A DNA stretch of 64,000 nt from Sphingobacterium thalpophilum. GTDB lineage: Bacteria; Bacteroidota; Bacteroidia; Sphingobacteriales; Sphingobacteriaceae. The translations under genes and the position numbers were made by a program. Location: the NCBI RefSeq assembly GCF_038396785.1, contig NZ_CP151087.1:1240001-1304000 (forward strand), given 5' to 3'. Shown piece by piece: positions 34,397 to 44,318 of the stretch (the first letter of the stretch is position 1; each line of letters starts with the position of its first letter). Under the pieces are notes generated by a model, which searched no databases, was not told where the DNA came from, and saw only the letters and a list, made by a program, of their open reading frames with translations.

Positions 34397-34416
34397 CCTT
34401 GGACCTAGGACCAAGG
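34397..34416. promoter_or_regulatory. Nested dyad upstream of the peroxidase gene
   Basis: CCTTGG, A, CCTAGG, A, CCAAGG: the outer arms are complementary and the centre is itself palindromic, with only the A/A pair unmatched. It lies 60 bp before the peroxidase start on the minus strand and is a candidate operator. Confidence 0.45.
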
Positions 34417-34575
34417 ATGGTACATGACAACCTTGCCGACCAACGCTGTACAAGACAAAACGTATGCTGCGAAGTTTTATAAACGGTAAGCGCAACGTTC
34501 ATCATAGATTAAAGTTACTAAAGAAAGTCTGAATTGAAAATGAAAAGTGCTTTTCTGATCGGATAATAAAACGCT

Positions 34576-34608
34576 ATAAAAAACCGAATCTTCATAACGA
34601 AGATTCGG
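34576..34608 (-). terminator. Intrinsic terminator after the GH99-like gene
   Basis: CCGAATCTTC (34584-34593) pairs perfectly with GAAGATTCGG (34599-34608) around a 5-base loop. On the minus strand a T-rich stretch (TTTTTTAT) follows, 47 bp after the gene's stop. Confidence 0.88.
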
Positions 34609-34655
34609 CCGCACTATTAAACTATATAAACCAATTGTGTTCGTTAAAAGTTGAC

Positions 34656-35945
34656 TTATTGTGGGGAGGTTGGTCTATTTGGGTTCAGCGGTATCTGTCC
34701 CTTTAGCATCTTTCCACCGTCCATTGTGATCCGGAGATAGTAATCCGAAGAACAAGCAGTCCCATCTTCATCCATGGATTTAATCCCCAGCCCAACCGGA
34801 ACATCCTGTTGGGTTGCAGCAGTCTTCGCGATCTGATTGGATTCGTTGTACTCATCAAACATAGACACATACATACTCTTGACACCGAGCGAAGTCAGAT
34901 TATAGAATTGTCGCCACATAAAATCACCATGTTTTCTTTGCCCCTCCTGCAGTGAGCCCGGCAATACACAGGGCTGATAGTCTATATTATTTAAATTACA
35001 AAACTGTAGATCAGCATTTTGGATATGCTGTGCATAATGATCCACGTCTGCAATGGTTCCGATACGTCCTACCATCCAAGGCGACAACATATCAAATGCT
35101 TTGTAAACGTCGATGTAGCCCTGCCTCGAATCTCCCCCTGCTTGTGCCAGCCTCCAATGTGTTGGCGTGCCGCCCATGACATAACAGCCTTGGTCGCGAA
35201 ACCACTGGATCACATCCAGACAGACGGTCGCCGACCAGGGGTGGTTGTTGTCATTAAAACCAAATCCCCAAATACCGACCACAGGCTTGCCGTTCTGTTT
35301 GGCATAGGCTGGAGACTGGGTATATTGTTTCATTAGATTTAGCCAATCATTTTTTATCTCAGCCTGCATATTAACCCAGGCCGACACATCATACATGATA
35401 TAAAATTTGACACCGTGTTGCTCGGCGGCAGTTTTAACTTTAGCCGTAATGGCGTTACGAATGGGACCTTCTATCCCTGTGGGATTAAATCGCTGCAATG
35501 CCGCCGTGTGGATACCATAATCTTTCATCCATTTAACCTGGACATTGACTGTCTGATCGTCAAATGAAGAAAACAAAGACGCAGGTGAACCATTGCCCAA
35601 CGCCGGTAAATTGCTGTTGTATTTTTTTTGGTATTCACTGTTGTCGGGCCAAGAAGGAATATGGGAATTACCCTGGGACGGCGTCTGTTGCCAGGCCTCA
35701 GTCCAGTGCCACCAATGTGTTCCCATGGGAGAATTGTCGCCAGCGCAGGAAAACCAGCCCTGGTATCCCACAGTAATCTGGCCAACAACATCGCCTGTCG
35801 CGGAAACTGCATTATTGCCATTTGCCTTTTTGGCCTCCTCTTTCGGGAGCGGTTGTTCCATCATCTTTTCGCTCTTCGAACAGGACGCCAGCAAAGTTGC
35901 CAACAAGAAGACCATACATAATTTTGTTTGCTTTTTAATACTCAT
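34656..35945 (-). CDS. GH71/GH99-like glycoside hydrolase lipoprotein
   Basis: A lipoprotein of 429 residues from the ATG at 35945, chosen because the signal MSIKKQTKLCMVFLLATLLA leads to the lipobox Cys22. The mature part follows the GH99-like pattern (endo-alpha-mannosidase clan): VGYQGWFSCAGDNSPMGTHWWHW near the start, VKWMKDYGIHTAALQRF, YIMYDVSAWVN, GKPVVGIWGFGF, and VKSMYVSMFDEYNES with the likely acidic catalytic residues at the end. It probably acts at the cell surface on mannan or a related polysaccharide. The substrate is inferred from family only. Confidence 0.8.
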   Translation of the reverse strand: MSIKKQTKLCMVFLLATLLASCSKSEKMMEQPLPKEEAKKANGNNAVSATGDVVGQITVGYQGWFSCAGDNSPMGTHWWHWTEAWQQTPSQGNSHIPSWPDNSEYQKKYNSNLPALGNGSPASLFSSFDDQTVNVQVKWMKDYGIHTAALQRFNPTGIEGPIRNAITAKVKTAAEQHGVKFYIMYDVSAWVNMQAEIKNDWLNLMKQYTQSPAYAKQNGKPVVGIWGFGFNDNNHPWSATVCLDVIQWFRDQGCYVMGGTPTHWRLAQAGGDSRQGYIDVYKAFDMLSPWMVGRIGTIADVDHYAQHIQNADLQFCNLNNIDYQPCVLPGSLQEGQRKHGDFMWRQFYNLTSLGVKSMYVSMFDEYNESNQIAKTAATQQDVPVGLGIKSMDEDGTACSSDYYLRITMDGGKMLKGQIPLNPNRPTSPQ

Positions 35946-36428
35946 AATCAAGAGATTTTTTTTATAAATGGTTGAAACTGGTTTATACATATTGGTTTAT
36001 TTCAATGCTGGTGCCCATACTGCTCCGCTGTTTTGAAAGGCCAAAAATTTATTGGGCTTATTCTCGAAATCAAAGTTATGAGGTACCATTAATGAACTAT
36101 TAACAAGAAATTAATAGCTTCTATAAATCGGTATGAAACAAAAAATTATTTATAAATATATTGGTGGGCCTAAAGCAATTTTGCCGTATATTGAAAAGAA
36201 ATATTACAGCAATTTATCTATAAGGAAGTATTGATCTAAGCGATCTGATGGGGTTTTCTTTCGAAAAAAGAAAACAATACGATCTAAATGCTGTATATTA
36301 AAGGAGCTCAATGGTCGGTTTTTTTGACTACAACTATTTATTCTTTAACAGAAGACCAAAAGTTCATTTGAGTAGTCGTTTTTTAACTCGAATAAATTAA
36401 ACTAATATAAACACCAATCCGATTTTCT
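35946..36428. other. Divergent intergenic region
   Basis: These 483 A/T-rich bases separate the GH99-like gene from the SMP-30-like gene and must hold both promoters. I saw no clear TAnnTTTG element, long dyad or small gene. Confidence 0.5.
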
Positions 36429-37250
36429 ATGAAAATTACGTTAACATTAACCCTTATCATGTTTGTACAAGTCCTGTTTGGACAGAAGTCTTTAACGCCT
36501 CAATGGCAATCGGACACTACCCTAAGATCTCCAGAGTCCGTTTGGGTAGATGCCAAGAACAAAGTACTCTATGTTTCAAATACGATCGCCTTCGAACCTA
36601 ATACTACAGCATTCATCAGTAAACTGGATATGGACGGAAAATTTATCAAAAGAGATTGGGTTACAGGACTCAATGCTGTTTTGGGTATAGGAATCCACAA
36701 AAACCGGCTCTATGCGGCTGAAGCATTCTCTAAATCCATTGCCGTCATCGATACGGATAAAGCAAGCATCGTCAAAAGAATTACCATTGATGGCGCTGAG
36801 CTACTCAACGACATTACCGTTGACTCAAAGGGTATCGTTTATGTAAGTGATACGCGACTTGGAAAAGTCTATCGCATTGAAAACGACTCTCCTATGCTTT
36901 ATGCAGAAAACCTAAAAGGTGCAAATGGGTTGCTGGCTGTCGGCAAAGACTTGTATGTGCTATCGGATGGCGCGCTTGTTAAGATAGATCAGGATAAAAA
37001 AACTACCGTAATATCGAAAGGTATGGAAGGCGGATTGGACGGTGTCGTACAAATTAAACCCAACGAATTTGTAGTTTCTGGCTGGCAAGGACTGATCTAC
37101 CATGTCAAACCTGACGGCTTCAATGCTGTATTACTTAACACACGTGACAAAAAGATAAACGCTGCCGATATCGGATACGACAAATCTTCAGGTATGCTGT
37201 ATGTGCCTACCGTTAGGAGTAACAGCGTTCAGGCTTACAAATTGGACTAG
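36429..37250 (+). CDS. Exported SMP-30/gluconolactonase-like beta-propeller
   Basis: A 273-residue exported protein (signal peptide 1-19, ending LFGQ) with about six repeated propeller blades. These are visible as recurring strands such as SPESVWVDAKNKVLYVSN, NDITVDSKGIVYVSD and AADIGYDKSSGMLYVPT. It resembles SMP-30/gluconolactonase proteins, which bind Ca2+ and open lactones, but the metal ligands are not clearly conserved, so a binding role is also possible. It starts 24 bp upstream of an ABC exporter pair. Confidence 0.75.
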   Translation: MKITLTLTLIMFVQVLFGQKSLTPQWQSDTTLRSPESVWVDAKNKVLYVSNTIAFEPNTTAFISKLDMDGKFIKRDWVTGLNAVLGIGIHKNRLYAAEAFSKSIAVIDTDKASIVKRITIDGAELLNDITVDSKGIVYVSDTRLGKVYRIENDSPMLYAENLKGANGLLAVGKDLYVLSDGALVKIDQDKKTTVISKGMEGGLDGVVQIKPNEFVVSGWQGLIYHVKPDGFNAVLLNTRDKKINAADIGYDKSSGMLYVPTVRSNSVQAYKLD

Positions 37251-37274
37251 ATGATTTAATGGATATACAGGCAG

Positions 37275-39017
37275 ATGAAGCTTTCCACGTTTACCCCTTA
37301 TACCAAGTCATTTAGAAAGGCTTTTTTGATTATTCCTTTTTTCGTTGTGATCGATGTATTTTGCGAGATTGTACAACCCCGTCTGATGTCTATCATTGTC
37401 GACAACGGAATCTTGCATAAAGATATCAACTACATTTTGAAAATTGGATTGGCCATGATCGGATTAGCCATCGTTGCTATCGTTGCCAATTTATGCAACA
37501 TCTATTACTCTGCACACGCGTCGGTGGGTTTTGCGACGAATCTCCGGACGGCCTTGTTTCGAAAAATACAATCCTTTGCTTTTGCGGATACCGATTATTT
37601 CAATTCGGCCTCGCTTACAACACGGCTCACCAACGACACCAATATGATGCAGCAAGTCATGATGATGTGCTTGCGTATGCTTCTAAGAGCACCCCTTATG
37701 ATGGTTTTTGCCATTATCTTTGCAGTTTCTATTAATAAGGATCTGTCCATCGTGATGGCCATTGCATTACCTATATTGGCCTTAAGTATTTTTATTTTAT
37801 TACGCAAAGGACTCCCCTTTTTTATCAAGATGCAGCAGGCAGTTGACCGTGTCAATAGTGTTGTGCAGGAAAATCTACTCAATGTGCGGGTAGTAAAAGC
37901 TTTTGTACGACAGGATTTTGAGAAAAAGAAATTCGACAAATTGAATTTCGATCTGATGGATGTTGCCACCAAAGCTTCGAGCATCGTTGTCCTTATCATG
38001 CCTGTCATGCAATTGGTGATGGGTTTGTCGCTTGTTGCCGTGACCTGGTTTGGCGGACAGAAAGTAATGACCGGAACGCTTGCGCTGGGTGGATTGATGT
38101 CATTTCTAAGTTATATCACGCAAATCCTTATTTCTTTGATGCTGCTTTCATTGACTTTCATGATGATTTCAAGGGCAATCGCTTCTGGCGATAGAATTGA
38201 AGAAGTTTTAGAGAAACAACCCTCCTTAACGGATACTGCGGAAGGCCTCCAAAATAGATACGCCATCACAGCGGGACGGATCGCATTTAAGCAAGTCACT
38301 TTCCGTTATAACTTACAAAGTGAAAAACCCAACCTTGACAATATTAGCTTCGAAGTAAAGCCTGCGACTACCCTTGCAATCATAGGTGGCACAGGTTCGG
38401 GAAAGAGCACTTTGGTACAATTAATTCCACGACTATATGATGTGTCTGAAGATGCCGTTTTAGTAGATGGCGTCGATGTCAGAAATTACCAACTACAGGA
38501 ACTGCGCAGCCAGATTGCGATTGTGTTGCAGCAGAACCAACTTTTTTCAGGAACTATTTTAGAAAATCTCAAATGGGGAAATGAGCAGGCAACAGAAGAG
38601 GATATTTATGCCGCAGCTAGGATTGCCTGTGCAGACGATTTTATACGCTCCTTCCCCGCCGGATATCAGACGCTACTGGGACAAGGGGGCGTCAATGTTT
38701 CGGGAGGACAAAAACAACGCATATGTATTGCCAGGGCTTTATTGAAGAAACCTAAAATCTTGATTATGGACGACAGCACAAGTGCTGTGGACATCGACAC
38801 CGACCGAAAAATACTTGAAGGTTTAAAAAATTATCTGCAGGATACCACACAATTGATTATTGCACAGCGCATTTCAAGCGTCATGCACGCCGACCAGATA
38901 TTGGTCATGGAAGAAGGCCGCATTGTCGGCTCCGGATCACACGAGGTACTTCTGCAAACAAATACCATCTATCAGGAAATTTATCAGTCCCAACACCTGC
39001 AAAAAGAAGAAGCCTAA
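37275..39017 (+). CDS. ABC exporter half-transporter A (degenerate ATPase site)
   Basis: A 580-residue type IV ABC exporter subunit, with a six-helix membrane domain (1-310) followed by the ATPase domain. Walker A is GGTGSGKST (about 373), the signature is VSGGQKQR (about 476), and Walker B is ILIMDDSTSAVD (about 494). The residue after the Walker B Asp is Asp instead of the catalytic Glu, as in the degenerate site of heterodimeric exporters. The next subunit overlaps by one base (TAATG), so the two are translationally coupled. Exporters of this kind move drugs, lipids or peptides. Confidence 0.92.
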   Translation: MKLSTFTPYTKSFRKAFLIIPFFVVIDVFCEIVQPRLMSIIVDNGILHKDINYILKIGLAMIGLAIVAIVANLCNIYYSAHASVGFATNLRTALFRKIQSFAFADTDYFNSASLTTRLTNDTNMMQQVMMMCLRMLLRAPLMMVFAIIFAVSINKDLSIVMAIALPILALSIFILLRKGLPFFIKMQQAVDRVNSVVQENLLNVRVVKAFVRQDFEKKKFDKLNFDLMDVATKASSIVVLIMPVMQLVMGLSLVAVTWFGGQKVMTGTLALGGLMSFLSYITQILISLMLLSLTFMMISRAIASGDRIEEVLEKQPSLTDTAEGLQNRYAITAGRIAFKQVTFRYNLQSEKPNLDNISFEVKPATTLAIIGGTGSGKSTLVQLIPRLYDVSEDAVLVDGVDVRNYQLQELRSQIAIVLQQNQLFSGTILENLKWGNEQATEEDIYAAARIACADDFIRSFPAGYQTLLGQGGVNVSGGQKQRICIARALLKKPKILIMDDSTSAVDIDTDRKILEGLKNYLQDTTQLIIAQRISSVMHADQILVMEEGRIVGSGSHEVLLQTNTIYQEIYQSQHLQKEEA

Positions 39018-40821
39018 TGAGTACCTCAAACAAATCTATCCCCGTGAGTTTACCCGGTCCCGGAAGTTCAAGACGCATTAAAAATGAAAAGCCTCAACAG
39101 GGATTTAGGGCTCTATGGCGATTGATGCGCTACCTGTCTTCGCAGCGGCTGATGCTCCTGCTGATTTTAATTTCACTTTTGCTGGGAACTGCGGGAACAC
39201 TAGCGGGCAACTACCTTTTACGGCCTGCAATCAACAATTATGTACTTAAAAAAGATATTGTTGGTCTAGGACATATCGCCCTCGTCATGATCGGAATTTA
39301 TATCGCTACAGGAATTTTCAACATGTTGCAATACCGGCTGACCATAAAAGTTGCGCAGAAAACGATTTCCAACCTCCGAAATGAGCTGTTCGACCGCATG
39401 CAGTACCTACCTTTGCAGTTTTATGATACCCATCAACATGGTGATCTGATGAGTCGCTTCACCAATGACATGGATACCGTAAGCGACGCCCTAAATAATA
39501 GCATTACACAACTTTTAATCAGCTCAATTACCTTGCTGGGAACACTCGCGCTCATGGTATATATCAGCCCTATCCTATCTATTATTGCATTGATCATGAT
39601 CCCCCTGATGTATATCTGGCGAAACTGATCATCAACAAAAGCAAGCGTTTTTTTGCCGCCAACCAAGCTGCACTCGGCAATGCCAATGGCTATGTAGAGG
39701 AAATGATCAGCGGACAAAAAGTGGTGAAGGTCTTCGGGCACGAAAACGCCGCCATCGAACAATTTGAACAGCTTAATCAAGTGCTCCGGGAAAAAGCAAC
39801 AAAGGCACAGTTTTATTCTGGCATGATGATGCCTTTGATGGCGAATATGAGCACCATTAACTACGCGCTGACTACCATCGCAGGTGGTATTCTAGTGATC
39901 ACACGTGGATTCGATTTAGGGGGATTAACTGCATTTTTACAGTATGCACGGCAATTTGGACGGCCTGTCAATGAGATTTCTAGCCAATACAATAGCCTAC
40001 AGGCAGCGTTGGCGGGCGCAGAACGTATTTTTGCCGTTATTGACACGGCTCCTGAAAGTGAAACCGTCGATCCGCAGCCAATGCCGGCACCGGTGCAGGG
40101 CCAAGTGACACTATCGCATGTAAATTTTGGTTATGTACCGGAAAAACAGGTTTTATTTGATATCGACATCGACGTAAAACCAGGTCAAAAGATCGCTTTT
40201 GTGGGTGAAACTGGTGCTGGCAAGTCGACAATTATCAATTTGCTGCCTCGCTTCTACCCTTTGCTATCCGGGGATATTCTGTTAGATAAGACATCGATTT
40301 TTAAGCTGGACCGCAATGAACTGCGTAAAAAACTATCTATTGTATTTCAGGACACCCATTTGTTTACCGATACGGTTATGGAAAACATCCGGTATGGCCG
40401 GCTCAGCGCAACAGATGATGAAGTGATAGCGGCAGCGAAGCTTGCCGCAGCGGATAGCTTTATCATGCAATTGCCACAAGGGTATAAAACCGAATTGACC
40501 AATGATGGAGCCAATCTGAGTCAGGGACAACGGCAGTTAATTAACATCGCCCGGGCAACTATTGCCAATACGCCAATCTTAATATTGGATGAAGCGACCA
40601 GCTCGATCGATACACGAACTGAAATCGCTATTCAGGAAGGTATTGACCGGTTAATGCAAAACAAAACAAGCTTCGTCATTGCCCATAGACTCTCGACCAT
40701 CAAGAATGCCGACGTCATCTGTCTGATCGAAAAAGGGAGAATCGCCGAGTTCGGTTCACATACAGAATTGCTAAAGCAAAAAGGTAAATACTATCGTTTG
40801 TATATGGGACAGTTTGACTGA
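39017..40821 (+). pseudogene. ABC exporter half-transporter B, frameshifted in the membrane domain
   Basis: Partner of the preceding half-transporter. The first frame (39017-39628) gives the N-terminal extension and the first membrane helices, ending MIPLMYIWRN plus a stop. The true continuation is one frame over, LAKLIINKSKRFFAANQAA, so about one base is missing near 39615-39617. The second part carries Walker A GETGAGKST, the signature LSQGQRQL and the canonical Walker B ILILDEATSSID with the catalytic Glu. Rejoined, it is about 601 codons, normal length. If the lesion is real, the exporter lacks its active subunit; if it is a consensus error, the pair is intact. Confidence 0.88.
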
Positions 40822-41017
40822 TCATCCCGAAGCTTTAACACCCTGCTTATTTCGTGAATACTGTATTTATTTCGTGGCAGAGGATCTTTTTTGAAAAGTA
40901 CCGCGGCTTGCAAAATACGAGATCATCGATTTTCTGAAAGATGGCTACAACATTCTGACATTTGGATACATCTGCCGTCAACTTTACACAGAACTTTGTC
41001 TCAAGAAAAAAAAGATT

Positions 41018-41914
41018 ATGAAAGAATTTATAACTGGAGCTTCGGGCTTCATAGGTTCAGCAGTTGTTCAAGAAATGATCGATGCGGGGCATCAAGTATC
41101 TGGTTTAGCACGCTCAGAAAAATCAGCAGAAATAATCACCAATTTAGGTGCTCAGGTAATCCGTGGCGATCTTCAACACTTGGATATATTAAAACAAGCC
41201 GCTTCAAACGCCGAGGCCGTCATCCATACGGGATTTTCCCACGATCTAATGTTTGCAAATGAATATGCAAAAGCTGCCGAAATTGATATCAATGCGATCA
41301 ATGCCATGGGCGAAGAGCTGCTTGGTACACAAAAACCGCTTGTCGTTACAGCTGGAACTTTGGGTCTACCCCTTATCAATGGGTTCGTCACCGAAGAAAG
41401 TACCCTCCTAAATTCACCAAGAGGTTCAGAACCTGCGGCAATGTCCCTGGCAGCAAAAGGTGTCCATGCTTCAGTGATTCGCTTACCACCCTCTGTTCAT
41501 GGCAGCAGTGATCTTGGCTTTATGGCAGGCTTCACATCAAGCCTGATCCAATTTGCGCGCAATCATGGTGTTTCGGCATATCCCTTAGATGGAAACAATC
41601 GTTGGCCAGCGGTTCATCGCTTGGACGCCGCAAAAGTTTTTTGCCAGGCGGCCGAGAAGGCCGAAATTGGTGCATTGTACAACGCTATTGGTGAAACCGG
41701 CATTAAAATCAGCGCAATTGCTGAACTGATCGGCACGAAATTAAATCTGCCTGTTACTTCATTACATGGTGAAGATATGGTTAAACATTTCCAATGGCTG
41801 AGCCATTTCATCACCTTCGATAGCCCGGCGACAAGTTTTGAGACACAGCAGCAATTAAATTGGTCGCCTAAGCAGATCGGTTTATTGGACGATGTTCAGC
41901 AAAATTATTTATAA
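41018..41914 (+). CDS. NAD(P)-dependent epimerase/dehydratase-like atypical SDR
   Basis: A 298-residue Rossmann-fold protein. The nucleotide-binding motif is ITGASGFIGSAVV (residues 5-17), followed by RGDLQHLDIL. There is no YxxxK catalytic pair at the usual place, so it belongs to the atypical SDRs, which include reductases and regulators. The next gene, an AraC regulator, starts 9 bp after its stop, so they form an operon. Confidence 0.82.
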   Translation: MKEFITGASGFIGSAVVQEMIDAGHQVSGLARSEKSAEIITNLGAQVIRGDLQHLDILKQAASNAEAVIHTGFSHDLMFANEYAKAAEIDINAINAMGEELLGTQKPLVVTAGTLGLPLINGFVTEESTLLNSPRGSEPAAMSLAAKGVHASVIRLPPSVHGSSDLGFMAGFTSSLIQFARNHGVSAYPLDGNNRWPAVHRLDAAKVFCQAAEKAEIGALYNAIGETGIKISAIAELIGTKLNLPVTSLHGEDMVKHFQWLSHFITFDSPATSFETQQQLNWSPKQIGLLDDVQQNYL

Positions 41915-41923
41915 ATTTGTTAT

Positions 41924-42847
41924 ATGCCACAAAGTCGAACACAGCGTATAAAAACGATCAGTGAATTTCATCAATTAAGAGGTTTGCCACAGCCAGAGCA
42001 TCCATTGCTTAGTGTTGTGGACTATTCAAAGATGAAACGTTCTCCTTTGGATGATGCTTCGGCCTTATTGTTTGATTTTTATGTCATTTCCAATAAAAGA
42101 GGCATCACAGGCAAAATGCGCTATGGGCAGCAGCTCTTTGATTTTGACAATGGTGTGCTCGGCTTTATGTCGCCCAATCAATTGCTGAAACTGGAAGAAA
42201 ATGACGCTGCTGCCAACGTCAACCGAAGCGGGTGGATGTTGCTTATTCATCCGGACTTTTTATGGAATACCACATTAGCGAAAACTATTAAAGAGCATGA
42301 ATTCTTCGATTATTCGGCAAATGAAGCTTTATTTCTTTCAGACAGTGAAGAGAAAACACTAAATGATATTATTGAAAATATCCAACGGGAATATCGAGCA
42401 AATATGGACAAATTCAGCAAGAACATCATTGTATCAAACCTTGAAACATTACTGAATTATTCGGAGCGTTTTTACAACCGACAATTCCTAACGCGCGAGA
42501 AAGCCAATCATCAGGTTTTAAATCGCTTGGAAGAACTGCTGAATGCTTATTTTTCGACAGAGAGCCTGATCGCACAGGGGCTTTCATCCGTTCAATATAT
42601 TGCAGATAGCTTAAATATTTCCTCTAAGTATCTGAGCAGTTTGCTTAAGGTACTGACGGGACAAAGCACCCAACAGCATATTCACGAAAAACTAATTGAA
42701 AAAGCAAAGGAGAAATTGTCAACAACGGCACTTTCTGTTAGCCAGATCGCTTATGAATTAGGCTTTGAACATTCACAGTCATTCAGCAAATTGTTTAAAA
42801 CAAAAACCAAACTATCGCCCCTGGAATTTCGAGCGGGCTTTCACTAA
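41924..42847 (+). CDS. AraC-family transcriptional regulator
   Basis: A 307-residue regulator. The N-terminal 190 residues are a cupin-like sensing domain without a recognised ligand motif. The C-terminal part is the AraC double helix-turn-helix (IADSLNISSKYLSSLLK and ISQIAYELGFEHSQSFSKLFK-type helices, with SVSQIAYELGF at about 275). It is the second gene of the SDR operon and probably controls it. A hairpin terminator shared with the convergent YtxH gene lies 90 bp further on. Confidence 0.9.
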   Translation: MPQSRTQRIKTISEFHQLRGLPQPEHPLLSVVDYSKMKRSPLDDASALLFDFYVISNKRGITGKMRYGQQLFDFDNGVLGFMSPNQLLKLEENDAAANVNRSGWMLLIHPDFLWNTTLAKTIKEHEFFDYSANEALFLSDSEEKTLNDIIENIQREYRANMDKFSKNIIVSNLETLLNYSERFYNRQFLTREKANHQVLNRLEELLNAYFSTESLIAQGLSSVQYIADSLNISSKYLSSLLKVLTGQSTQQHIHEKLIEKAKEKLSTTALSVSQIAYELGFEHSQSFSKLFKTKTKLSPLEFRAGFH

Positions 42848-42937
42848 GTTAGTGAAAGCTAACCGTGACCATTGAATTCAGTAAAACGGTCCATCTGGGC
42901 ATGGACATTATAATTTTAGGGGCGGAGATCAAAAAAT

Positions 42938-42979
42938 AAACAGCAGACCAAGCAATAGCTATTATCCGGTCTGCTGTTT
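42938..42979. terminator. Bidirectional terminator between AraC and YtxH genes
   Basis: AAACAGCAGACC (42938-42949) pairs with GGTCTGCTGTTT (42968-42979). A-runs precede it and T-runs follow it on each strand (TTTATTTTTT on the minus strand), so it can serve both convergent genes. Confidence 0.85.
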
Positions 42980-42992
42980 GAATCAACAAAGA

Positions 42993-43343
42993 TTATTTTT
43001 CTTTTTGATCTTTAATTGTATCTTTAATCGCCTTAGTTTCTTCGGCGGTCTTTTCACTTATTTGATCTTTATACTTATCAAATTCATTTGAGACCTTATC
43101 GGCCACATGACCTGCTGTTTCGCTAATCGAGGATGACACATGATCATACTCTTCTTTCACTTTATCGGCTACTTCTTCGTATGTGTGTTTTGCCTGTTCT
43201 TTGAGGTCCCTTGTTTTTTCCTTGATTTTTTTCCGCGTTTTTTTTCCACTATTCGGTGCCACTAATAGACCGACCAATGTACCTACTGCTGCTCCCGCCA
43301 CCATTGCGAGAAGTAATCCCGTTGAATTATTTTTTCCATTGCA
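42993..43343 (-). CDS. YtxH-domain protein
   Basis: A protein of 116 residues from the ATG at 43343 (MCNGKNNSTG); the frame is open to 43388. A Gly/Ala-rich membrane segment (LLLAMVAGAAVGTLVGLLVAP) and the LVAPNSGKKTRKKIKEKT run are typical of YtxH. The rest is a charged helical region that could form a coiled coil. The family is linked to general stress in Firmicutes; here the role is unknown. Confidence 0.85.
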   Translation of the reverse strand, partial: CNGKNNSTGLLLAMVAGAAVGTLVGLLVAPNSGKKTRKKIKEKTRDLKEQAKHTYEEVADKVKEEYDHVSSSISETAGHVADKVSNEFDKYKDQISEKTAEETKAIKDTIKDQKEK

Positions 43344-43547
43344 CATCTTTAAATTCTTTAGACAATCGTAATTAAGCATATATTTCAAAATGATTATGTT
43401 GTTAAACTTCTACAAGAGCAAACAATAAAAGCAAAACATTAGTTTGTCATATTTTAAATAATGTACAACAGACTAGATTGCGGCACCATATGAATCGAAA
43501 GGCGCTAAAGATGAGCGTTCAGAAATGGTCTGGATCAAATAGCTCTA

Positions 43548-44060
43548 CTACACTCGACTTTTCAGTTCTGACCCCAATCCAGTGTTGATTTTCTTTTGTT
43601 TAAAGTATTGAAAAATGACTGCAATAATAAAAAGCACAAAAAGGACAAGAAGGGTCTGTCCAATAATTGGATCATTTATATCCTTTGCCAAGGGATGTCC
43701 GACCGGAACTCTGGTAAAGGTCTCATTAACAGTAGGCACCAGCGACAAGAAGAAACTAAATGACCATAGAAAATTTTCAAAATACCGAGCCTTCGTACTA
43801 CTATTCTTCGTTGCGTGCAGCCAATAGGCCACCGTTACAAGAACCAAGATGAAGAGTGAAAAAACATGTCCAGCATTGAAGCCGCCCTGTTTCGAAATCC
43901 CTAATGCCGTAAGAGAAGTGATGGCTGTCGCATAAAAATATAGCTTCCCCGATAATACTTTAAGATTGATCTTACCATAGCTGATAAATCCTAATACAGC
44001 GCCTAAAAGTGCTGTTACTCCAATAACTGTGTGGAAAACTCCCAAACCTGATAAATTCAT
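43548..44060 (-). CDS. Hypothetical multi-pass membrane protein (DUF2306-like)
   Basis: A protein of 170 residues from the ATG at 44060 (MNLSGLGVFHTVIG). Four membrane segments are visible (about residues 6-26, 36-55, 63-82 and 130-155), with His in FHTVIG and in the NAGHVFSLF helix that recall DUF2306-type heme or quinone membrane proteins. The family assignment is tentative. It lies between the YtxH gene and an AraC gene, all on the minus strand. Confidence 0.6.
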   Translation of the reverse strand: MNLSGLGVFHTVIGVTALLGAVLGFISYGKINLKVLSGKLYFYATAITSLTALGISKQGGFNAGHVFSLFILVLVTVAYWLHATKNSSTKARYFENFLWSFSFFLSLVPTVNETFTRVPVGHPLAKDINDPIIGQTLLVLFVLFIIAVIFQYFKQKKINTGLGSELKSRV

Positions 44061-44318
44061 TTTTTCTATTTTTAACGTTGATAATTTCAAAAAAATGTTC
44101 CTGTAATTTAAGGTCGTTGTCACGCTTTCACGGTACAGTCCATGGAATAACTACCCTTTAATGGAACACTACAAAGTTGCAATAGAATAAGGAAAATGGT
44201 TTTTTGATTTCGTTCAAAGATTTGATGTTTTAGTTCAAAAAACAGGACTACAATCTTATTGGAGAAAACTTGGTCCCCTCGATAAAATGGAATACCATAT
44301 ACAAATCACCATTGGTTT

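Noticed and set aside
40891..41262. A 123-residue plus-strand frame overlapping the SDR start.
   Set aside because: It overlaps the SDR gene in another frame, and its second half is rich in Arg, Ser and Cys with no recognisable pattern.
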